Source of the DNA: Bacteroidota bacterium | GTDB lineage: Bacteria; Bacteroidota; Ignavibacteria; T3Sed10-11 | Assembly: GCA_007128495.1 (NCBI GenBank) | Contig: SKXH01000039.1 | Location: 1 to 27,090 of the forward strand | DNA: 27,090 nucleotides | Direction: 5' to 3' | Part shown: piece after piece, positions 21,310 to 27,090 of the stretch | Layout of the letters: each line of letters begins with the position of its first letter | Numbering within the stretch: position 1 is the first letter of the stretch | Program-made: the position numbers and the translations under genes | Notes under the pieces: model-generated | What the model was told of the DNA's origin: nothing | What the model saw: the letters and a program-made list of their open reading frames with translations, nothing else | The model's database searches: none

Positions 21310-23937
21310 ATGGCAAACTTAACAGAACGAATTTTTCCGGTCGACATTGAAGAAGAAATGAAAGGATCGTACATCGATTATTCGATGTCGGTCATTGTAT
21401 CACGTGCATTACCGGATGTACGGGACGGCTTAAAGCCGGTACACCGACGGGTGTTGTTCGGTATGCGCGAACTGGGACTCGCAAGCAACCGGGGATATAA
21501 AAAGTGTGCCCGAATTGTCGGTGAAGTGCTCGGTAAATATCACCCGCACGGCGACTCGGCGGTATATGACACGATGGTTCGTATGGCGCAGAATTTTTCG
21601 ATGCGCTATCCGCTTGTCGACGGGCAGGGTAACTTCGGCTCAATCGACGGCGATTCACCGGCGGCAATGCGGTATACCGAGGCGCGCCTCGCACCGATAG
21701 CCGAAGAAATTCTCCGCGATCTTGAGAAGGAAACGGTAGATTTCGTTCCGAATTTCGATGAGTCGCTCAAAGAGCCGACCGTGCTGCCATCGGTCGTGCC
21801 GAACTTGCTGGTTAACGGTTCGAGCGGTATTGCGGTCGGTATGGCAACGAATATCCCGCCGCATAACCTGAGCGAAGTTGTTGACGGTCTCGTTGCGTTG
21901 ATTAAAAACCCGGAACTCACCAATGAGAAGTTGATGAAATACATTATAGCGCCCGACTTTCCGACCGGCGGTATTATATACGGTTATGACGGCGTGAAAG
22001 ATGCGTACACAACAGGACGCGGGCGTATTGTCGTGAGAGCCCGGGCGAACATTGAAACGCTCAAAGGCGACCGGAAGAATATCGTCATTACGGAAATTCC
22101 CTACTATGTCAATAAAACAACGCTGATTGAACGAATTGCAGACCTCGTACGCAACCGCAAAGTAGAAGACATTACCGACATAAGAGATGAGTCTGACCGT
22201 GACGGTATGCGCATTGTGATCACGTTGAAACGTGATGCGATGCCGGAGGTTATTTTAAATAATCTCTTTAAATATACGCAGATGCAGCAAACCTTCGGCG
22301 TGATCATGCTTGCTTTAGTCGACGGCCGTCCGAAAATCCTCACGCTGAAAGATATGATGGAGTTGTTCCTCAAGCACAGGAACGAGGTCATTGTCAGGCG
22401 GTCGAAGTATGAACTCGATCAGGCGGAAAAACGGGCACACATCCTTGAAGGATATATCATTGCACTCGATAATATTGATGCGGTAATCCAGCTCATAAAA
22501 AAAGCGAAAGATGTCGAGACGGCTAAAAAAGGTTTGATGCGAAAGTTCAAACTTTCGGAAGTACAGGCAAAAGCGATCCTCGATATGCGATTGCAAAGAC
22601 TGACGGGACTCGAACGAAAGAAGATCGAGAAAGAGTATCGGGAAACGATCGAGACAATCGAACGCCTCAAAGCAATCCTCAAAAGCAAACAACTGCAGAT
22701 GGATATCATCCGTCAAGAGCTGCTCGATATAAAAAAGAAGTATGGCGACGAGCGTCGCACGGAGATCATTAAGGATTATGAGGAGCTCTCCATCGAGGAT
22801 ATGATCGCTGAGGAGGATGTCGTTATAACGATTACGCACAATGGTTTCATCAAGCGATTTCCCGTAAGCGGTTATCGTCGTCAGATCAGAGGCGGGCGGG
22901 GTGTCACCGCTGCGACCACGCGTGACGACGATTTCGTCGAGCATATGTTCATTGCATCGACGCATCATCATGTGCTCTTCTTCTCCGATAAAGGTAAATG
23001 TTACGGATTGAAGGTGCACGAAATTCCCGAAGGCGGCCGTGCCTCGCGCGGAAAATCCATTGCACATCTCCTTGATAAAGATCAGGGAGAATATATTACT
23101 TCATATGTTAGTGTTAAGGATTTCTCTGAGAACCAGTTCGTCGTAATGGTTACCGAGGGGGGATTAATAAAGAAAACGAATCTGTCGCTGTTCGGTAATG
23201 CGCGCAGATCTGGTATTATTGCCGTTACATTAAAACGAGGCGACCGGCTGAAAGATGCACGCTTAACTGACGGCAAACACGACGTCGTTATCGGCACATG
23301 GAACGGAATGGCTAATCGCTTTAATGAAGATCAAATACGGGATATGGGACGTGCTGCGGCAGGCGTTCGCGGTATCAATCTCGGAAAAGGCGATCGAGTT
23401 ATCGGCATGGTTTCATTACGAAGGGCGGGAACAACTATCCTTGTTGCAACCGAGAAAGGGTTTGGCAAACGAAGTGAACTTGACGAATACCGCGTTACAC
23501 GACGCGGCGGCAAAGGAATACGTACCGTCAAGGTAACCGAGAAGACCGGAAATATGGTTGCCATCAGAGAGGTAACCGATAAAGATGATATCGTTATAGT
23601 TACCCATAAAGGTATGACCATCCGCCAGCATGTCAAGGATATACGAATCGCCGGACGAAATACCCAGGGTGTACGTTTGATAAAACTCGGCGCCGACGAT
23701 GCAATCTCGGATGTTGCCGTTGTATTCTCCGAGGAAGATGATGACGTTGCGAAACCGGAACTTGCCGATCTGCCGAAAGAAACAGGTAAACAGAGCGATC
23801 TGTTTTCCGACGATGACGAAGAAAAAGATACTACCTCCGGTAAAACAAAAGGTACTCAAAAACGGACGCCGGTGAAATCAAGCGCAAAGCCGAAAACAAA
23901 ATCCACGAAGAAAAAAAGCGGACGGAAAGGGAAGTGA
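21310..23937 (+). CDS. gyrA: DNA gyrase subunit A
   Basis: An 875-residue DNA-cleaving subunit of gyrase. Catalytic Tyr is residue 122 (A-A-M-R-Y-T-E-A-R-L), and the quinolone-determining region has Ser83 and Asp87 (H-P-H-G-D-S-A-V-Y-D), the same numbering as E. coli and the usual sensitive residues. The C-terminal beta-pinwheel starts near 510 and carries a GyrA box as Q-I-R-G-G-R-G at 525-531, which separates gyrase from topoisomerase IV; a box-like T-R-R-G-G-K-G occurs in a later blade. The tail after about 805 is acidic (S-D-D-D-E-E-K-D) and then strongly Lys/Thr-rich. The upstream region is AT-rich without a strong ribosome-binding site. Confidence 0.97.
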   Translation: MANLTERIFPVDIEEEMKGSYIDYSMSVIVSRALPDVRDGLKPVHRRVLFGMRELGLASNRGYKKCARIVGEVLGKYHPHGDSAVYDTMVRMAQNFSMRYPLVDGQGNFGSIDGDSPAAMRYTEARLAPIAEEILRDLEKETVDFVPNFDESLKEPTVLPSVVPNLLVNGSSGIAVGMATNIPPHNLSEVVDGLVALIKNPELTNEKLMKYIIAPDFPTGGIIYGYDGVKDAYTTGRGRIVVRARANIETLKGDRKNIVITEIPYYVNKTTLIERIADLVRNRKVEDITDIRDESDRDGMRIVITLKRDAMPEVILNNLFKYTQMQQTFGVIMLALVDGRPKILTLKDMMELFLKHRNEVIVRRSKYELDQAEKRAHILEGYIIALDNIDAVIQLIKKAKDVETAKKGLMRKFKLSEVQAKAILDMRLQRLTGLERKKIEKEYRETIETIERLKAILKSKQLQMDIIRQELLDIKKKYGDERRTEIIKDYEELSIEDMIAEEDVVITITHNGFIKRFPVSGYRRQIRGGRGVTAATTRDDDFVEHMFIASTHHHVLFFSDKGKCYGLKVHEIPEGGRASRGKSIAHLLDKDQGEYITSYVSVKDFSENQFVVMVTEGGLIKKTNLSLFGNARRSGIIAVTLKRGDRLKDARLTDGKHDVVIGTWNGMANRFNEDQIRDMGRAAAGVRGINLGKGDRVIGMVSLRRAGTTILVATEKGFGKRSELDEYRVTRRGGKGIRTVKVTEKTGNMVAIREVTDKDDIVIVTHKGMTIRQHVKDIRIAGRNTQGVRLIKLGADDAISDVAVVFSEEDDDVAKPELADLPKETGKQSDLFSDDDEEKDTTSGKTKGTQKRTPVKSSAKPKTKSTKKKSGRKGK

Positions 23938-23991
23938 AAAAATATAAGTTTAATTATATGATACTATTACTCACAAAGAATTGAATGCGAT

Positions 23992-24075
23992 ATGTGCCCG
24001 TCACGTACAGTAATAAAATGATAACAGACTTACCGGGTTTTGAACACTATTCCATACGGGACGTGACGGGCACAT
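23992..24075 (+). repeat. Perfect 15-bp inverted repeat with 54-nt spacer, T-run after
   Basis: ATGTGCCCGTCACGT (23992-24006) is exactly complementary to ACGTGACGGGCACAT (24061-24075), separated by 54 bases and followed by TTTTTA. It begins 55 bases after gyrA. It may serve as the gyrA terminator, but a loop this long is unusual. A REPIN/MITE-like mobile repeat or a small structured RNA are alternatives. Each arm also contains a small GTG/CAC hairpin. Confidence 0.6.
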
Positions 24076-24088
24076 TTTTAGTAATTCC

Positions 24089-24487
24089 TTAAAGCCCCCA
24101 GATCTCCGGATTAACCAGTTCGACCAGATTTCCATCAGGATCTCTGAAATAAAGCGATACCCCTCTGTCGCCCCACGCATATTCACTTTCGATATCGATG
24201 TCGTGTTTTGTTAGGTATTCCTTCCAAGCATCAAGATCTTCCTTGTTGATTTTTAATGCCAGATGGATGTCGCCGTCGGCACCGTGGGGTGGTAATGTCT
24301 TACCCCGGCGGCTTTCGTCTGCTATAAATGCCATCAACATCGATGAACCTATTTTGAAAAATACATGCCTTCCTTCAAGTTCGCTGTGAACCTGAATACC
24401 GAGGATATCGCGGTAAAATTGTTTTGCTCGTTCGAGATCGGCAACGTATATGCATGTTTCGAGAACGCCGTGGATTTGGGGATGCAT
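24089..24487 (-). CDS. VOC (glyoxalase/bleomycin-resistance) family protein
   Basis: A 132-residue vicinal-oxygen-chelate protein. It opens with H-G-V-L-E-T-C-I-Y-V-A-D-L-E-R-A-K-Q-F-Y-R-D-I-L-G (about 6-30), has metal-ligand candidates H6 and H75 (D-I-H-L-A-L) and the closing F-R-D-P-D-G-N-L-V-E-L-V glutamate, the pattern of fosfomycin-resistance-like or catechol-dioxygenase-like single-metal VOC enzymes. The start is supported by CCGGAGAAGAAC before the ATG. It is cytosolic and monocistronic, convergent with gyrA across the inverted repeat. Substrate unknown; a resistance or detoxification role is only a family possibility. Confidence 0.85.
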   Translation of the reverse strand: MHPQIHGVLETCIYVADLERAKQFYRDILGIQVHSELEGRHVFFKIGSSMLMAFIADESRRGKTLPPHGADGDIHLALKINKEDLDAWKEYLTKHDIDIESEYAWGDRGVSLYFRDPDGNLVELVNPEIWGL

Positions 24488-24571
24488 GTTCTTCTCCGGA
24501 AAGTATGTTTGATAACGTATGAAATATAATCATTAATATAGTAATTATATTTATGATTGTGCAATCTTGAT

Positions 24572-24596
24572 ATAAAAGCTGAAGCAGGGCTTCAGC
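24572..24596 (-). terminator. Intrinsic terminator of the NnrS-like gene
   Basis: On the reverse strand GCTGAAGC (24596-24589) pairs with GCTTCAGC (24585-24578) around a three-base loop and is followed by TTTTAT. It lies 12 bases after the stop of the NnrS-like gene. The U-tract is short, so strength is uncertain. The rest of the gap to 24488 is AT-rich and should hold the promoter of the VOC gene. Confidence 0.7.
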
Positions 24597-24607
24597 AATC
24601 CAAAGTA

Positions 24608-25987
24608 TTACCCTCTAAACGTTTTCCACAAATTAACGAGTAAAAGTGCCAGAGCGGCAATCGCAAACAAACCCGATATCCCGAAGCCGTACATCAACCA
24701 TTGATGAATCTCCGGAATACCCGCAAACCATGGCTGCGGAAGAAGTATCGGGAGTACACGGCCAAGCACGGCAAGATTACCGAGTATGAATGTCCATATT
24801 ACAAGCTTTTGTGACCATAATCCCTTTTTCTTCATGAAACCCGGAAGCATCCGCTGTGCCATACCGAAAATGAGCAGGGTAATGAATCCCAGCAGAAAAA
24901 TATGCCTGACCGGATCATGACCGAAGAGAGCGGATGAACCGGTGAGATGGAAAACATTTCTGAAGATTTCCAGCACTGCATATATTGCCAGCCAGATATA
25001 AGCTGAAAAGATTAACAGTTCGAATCGTCCGTATTGTCCGAAATCATAGTAGCCCGGCCGTGCTTTTGTAAATGCGCCGCTGTCGATACGATCGTTGAGA
25101 TATTTTTCACCGTAATACCGTATCATAAACCGGCGCGGTGACAAAACCATTTTCGGGAATAACTTGAGATGATAAATGAGAATGAGAATAATACCGGAAA
25201 TTACAATCTTTGCTGTTATTTCGACAGCGGGAGGTATGTGATTAACCGCTCCGGTCAGATAGATAACTGCACTTGTTCCATATATAACTCCAAACCAATA
25301 GAATGAAACGCGAAACGGCGGTATCTGAATAAATAACGGAAATGTTCTGACCGAAAATGCAAACGCCACCGGAAACAATACGAGCATAATAAATATATCA
25401 ATCGTTAACGAGCTCCATGGCATTCGGGAAGTGGCATCGAACATAAAATATTGAATGAGATGGAGCGTAGAGTAAAAAAAGAATCCCGCTGCCATAATCG
25501 CGAAAAACGGCTGCACCGATTGCAGCCCTACATAATTACGCGGCTTTCGCTTGAATAACGTACCAATTAAAAACAAATACAATAGAGTTCCTGCCCACTC
25601 CATCCCGCCGCCGGCGTACACGAGATATGTAAAAAAAGAAGCGGTGGTGCCCGCCGCAAGATAAGGTATCGTAAATAGGGCGCCGGTTTTTATTATCAAT
25701 CCTGTCGTGATCAGAATGAGAATCCACTTTGTGAGGAATTGATATGGAAGCGGTACTTTGACAAAGCGGGGCATAAAGTACAGACTCACTCCCATAATAA
25801 ACAACCCGGTCCAGCCGAGTAACTGCATATGACCGTGTGTCTGCACCCATATCTGATAAAACGGCGGCAGGTTCCACCCGAACCCCATCGGCATAGCAAT
25901 GTGGGCGCCGAGCGAAAACCCGCCGAGTATTGCCAGCCACAGTGCGGTGTAGATATATGATTTCTGGAAGGGTTGGTGTTTTGGCAT
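24608..25987 (-). CDS. NnrS-like haem-copper membrane protein
   Basis: A 459-residue protein with about twelve transmembrane segments, resembling NnrS, a haem- and copper-containing membrane protein linked to nitric-oxide resistance in denitrifiers. Diagnostic stretches are T-H-G-H-M-Q-L-L-G-W (about 50-59), H-L-I-Q-Y-F near 176, and G-H-D-P-V-R-H-I-F-L-L-G-F-I-T-L-L-I-F-G-M-A-Q-R-M-L-P-G-F (about 358-386), whose histidines could ligate haem or copper. It lies 29 bases after a DUF2249 gene and before a terminator, so it ends a - strand transcription unit. No Shine-Dalgarno is clear. A related haem-copper-oxidase-like protein of unknown function is the alternative. Confidence 0.75.
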   Translation of the reverse strand: MPKHQPFQKSYIYTALWLAILGGFSLGAHIAMPMGFGWNLPPFYQIWVQTHGHMQLLGWTGLFIMGVSLYFMPRFVKVPLPYQFLTKWILILITTGLIIKTGALFTIPYLAAGTTASFFTYLVYAGGGMEWAGTLLYLFLIGTLFKRKPRNYVGLQSVQPFFAIMAAGFFFYSTLHLIQYFMFDATSRMPWSSLTIDIFIMLVLFPVAFAFSVRTFPLFIQIPPFRVSFYWFGVIYGTSAVIYLTGAVNHIPPAVEITAKIVISGIILILIYHLKLFPKMVLSPRRFMIRYYGEKYLNDRIDSGAFTKARPGYYDFGQYGRFELLIFSAYIWLAIYAVLEIFRNVFHLTGSSALFGHDPVRHIFLLGFITLLIFGMAQRMLPGFMKKKGLWSQKLVIWTFILGNLAVLGRVLPILLPQPWFAGIPEIHQWLMYGFGISGLFAIAALALLLVNLWKTFRG

Positions 25988-26016
25988 AGCAGTATATTTG
26001 GTTGAAGCCGCCGGAG

Positions 26017-26325
26017 TTAAGGTTTATAGAACCATACGTGCCAATCAGCACCATCTTTTTCCGTCCAGTGATTGTATCCCTGCTGCTCCAATCGTTGGTA
26101 TAACGAACCCGGTTGGAATGAGTTGATGATGTGCAGTATCTCACCGTCGTTCAATTGTTCGATTGCATTGTTAATTGCACCGCAGGGTTTATTACCGCCC
26201 GCCACGATGGGTCGAACATCGAGTTCGACAATCCGTTCCTGCGATGCGTTCTTTATTTCATCGGGTCGCTCTTCTGCCGTACCGACTAAAGATTGATATT
26301 CATTTGCATGTGAACATCCGGACAT
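26017..26325 (-). CDS. DUF2249-domain protein
   Basis: A 102-residue cytosolic protein. After a short N-terminus (M-S-G-C-S-H-A-N) it shows the DUF2249 (TusA-like fold) pattern: R-I-V-E-L-D-V-R-P-I (about 30-39), C-G-A-I-N-N-A-I-E-Q-L-N-D-G-E-I-L-H-I-I-N-S-F-Q-P-G-S-L-Y-Q-R-L, and W-H-V-W-F at the end. DUF2249 genes often lie beside hemerythrin, MIP18-type and nitric-oxide-related genes, as here. The activity is not established. The ATG has AAGGAG seven bases upstream. A 130-base gap before the next gene upstream (26326-26455) is AT-rich near the start and may hold its promoter. Confidence 0.8.
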   Translation of the reverse strand: MSGCSHANEYQSLVGTAEERPDEIKNASQERIVELDVRPIVAGGNKPCGAINNAIEQLNDGEILHIINSFQPGSLYQRLEQQGYNHWTEKDGADWHVWFYKP

Positions 26326-26455
26326 AATTACTCCTTTTTTCTATGTTTGGTATTATTTTATGTTATTATTTTTTTGAAACCCGGCTGATCATTCATCTAA
26401 TATTGTGCGTCACACATCTGCCAGTCATCCTCCGGTTGAAATCAAACCATCATTC

Positions 26456-26752
26456 CTACCATCCAAGCATTTCCTTTGCCTGATCGGTGAGCCGCTCCGG
26501 TGTCCATGGCGGTTCCCAGACGAGGTTGATCTTTACTTCCTTGTCGGGATCGAGTGTTCGTATTGCATTATACACCGCGCTGCTCATGCTCTCGTGCAGC
26601 GGACACCCCGGTGTCGTGAGCGTCATAGTTATCGTCACGCTCTCATCATCGATATCGATACCGTATATCAATCCGAGGTTGACGACATCGATGCCCAGCT
26701 CAGGGTCGATGACCGAGTATAAAGCATTACGCACTTTTTCTTCTGTTACCAT
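26456..26752 (-). CDS. MIP18/DUF59-family Fe-S assembly factor
   Basis: A 98-residue MIP18-family (DUF59) protein, the family of SufT and PaaD-like factors involved in iron-sulfur cluster maturation. The family signature runs V-I-D-P-E-L-G-I-D-V-V-N-L-G-L-I-Y (about 14-30), followed by V-T-I-T-M-T-L-T-T-P-G-C-P-L, whose cysteine is the conserved ligand, and by V-W-E-P-P-W-T-P-E-R-L-T at the end. ATG 26752 is preferred over the upstream open frame because GGAG lies eight bases ahead. It overlaps the 3' end of the partial membrane gene by 26 bases, so the two are coupled. It may service the Fe-S or metal enzymes of the same cluster. Confidence 0.87.
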   Translation of the reverse strand: MVTEEKVRNALYSVIDPELGIDVVNLGLIYGIDIDDESVTITMTLTTPGCPLHESMSSAVYNAIRTLDPDKEVKINLVWEPPWTPERLTDQAKEMLGW

Positions 26753-27090
26753 GTTCCAAACTCCGTATGTAATAAACGTTTCCGATATTATATGCAAACA
26801 GTACTGCTGAAAGTGTCAACAGAGCAAACCCGATCAGTTGTATAGTTTGCTGCAGCAATAAAGTACCGGCGATTATGATCAGGATGCTTGCGTTCAGCAG
26901 CCAGAATTGTATGGTCGCAATGGATTCGTTGAGCAGGTCTTTGAGCAGCGGCACTTTTTCCTTACCGGCACGGTCGCTGAATGTATGAAACCAGACGAGA
27001 AACGGCACGATCTTATACATCTGACCGACGATCAGCATTGAGAAAAACCCGATCATAATGATAAATCCATACACGAGAACGGTCTGCTCA
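26727..27090 (-). CDS. Membrane protein, C-terminal part (NnrS/haem-copper-oxidase-like), cut by window edge
   Basis: The last 120 residues of a membrane protein whose beginning lies beyond the right edge; the frame is open through 27090 (E-Q-T-V-L-V-Y-G-F). Three to four hydrophobic helices are seen. The loop M-L-I-V-G-Q-M-Y-K-I-V-P-F-L-V-W-F-H recalls the G-M-x-x-x-h-x-P motif of the NnrS-like neighbour and of haem-copper-oxidase subunit I relatives. It is the first visible gene of the - strand cluster leading to MIP18, DUF2249 and NnrS. Family placement is tentative until the N-terminal histidine motifs can be read. Confidence 0.6.
   Translation of the reverse strand, partial: EQTVLVYGFIIMIGFFSMLIVGQMYKIVPFLVWFHTFSDRAGKEKVPLLKDLLNESIATIQFWLLNASILIIIAGTLLLQQTIQLIGFALLTLSAVLFAYNIGNVYYIRSLEHGNRRKSA

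Noticed and set aside
22315..23067. 250-codon open frame antisense to gyrA
   Set aside because: It lies wholly inside the well-supported gyrA, has no family resemblance and reflects the codon pattern of the sense strand.
24018..24092. Short ORF (24 codons) inside the gyrA-downstream inverted repeat
   Set aside because: No ribosome-binding site and it runs through the repeat arm; more likely chance than a micropeptide.
26326..26455. Possible FNR/CRP-type site before the DUF2249 gene
   Set aside because: TGATCA is present, but no second half-site at the required spacing was found.

Overview
The window is a chromosomal replication-origin region from a bacterium, with dnaA, dnaN, recF, a DciA-type gene (DUF721), gyrB and gyrA on the + strand and rpmH, rnpA, yidD and yidC leaving on the - strand. 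I would place the organism in the wider FCB assemblage (Bacteroidota, Chlorobiota, Ignavibacteriota, Rhodothermota/Balneolota and uncultured neighbours). This rests on gene order and protein style only. Against typical Bacteroidota, promoters here look sigma-70-like (TTGATT/TTGACA, about 17 bp, TATATT) and many genes have GGAGG ribosome-binding sites. No rRNA, tRNA, CRISPR array, insertion sequence or transposase gene was seen.

Positions 1-4946: a GIN-domain lipoprotein and a convergent DsbA-like protein, then a run of small genes. The run is an ArsR regulator (apparently leaderless, with its start codon inside a candidate operator), four SRPBCC/AHSA1 proteins and two VOC proteins. One SRPBCC and one VOC protein carry N-terminal signal peptides.

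Positions 4947-7258: a type IV toxin-antitoxin locus of AbiE type. The antitoxin gene follows a strikingly symmetric nested inverted repeat, and the nucleotidyltransferase toxin gene is split by a one-base frameshift. A decayed 5' fragment of an endonuclease V gene (nfi) follows.

Positions 7259-10632: a NapH/NosR-like membrane 4Fe-4S protein with a palindromic operator over its promoter, a DUF309 protein on the other strand, and an AbgT-family transporter ending at a terminator shared with yidC.

Positions 10633-21309: yidC, yidD, rnpA and rpmH (-), then an origin region with three perfect DnaA boxes before dnaA and a 600-bp AT-rich dnaA-dnaN gap with two more, so the origin may be bipartite. 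dnaN, recF, dciA and gyrB follow. Between gyrB and gyrA sits a small protein plus a nucleotidyltransferase, and behind them the stop-interrupted remains of a second small gene that resembles the first.

Positions 21310-27090: gyrA, an 84-nt inverted-repeat element, a VOC protein, and a - strand cluster (partial membrane protein, MIP18/DUF59 protein, DUF2249 protein, NnrS-like protein) suggesting nitric-oxide handling or haem-copper/iron-sulfur biology. The 4Fe-4S protein at 7259 could belong to the same physiology, but that is inference.
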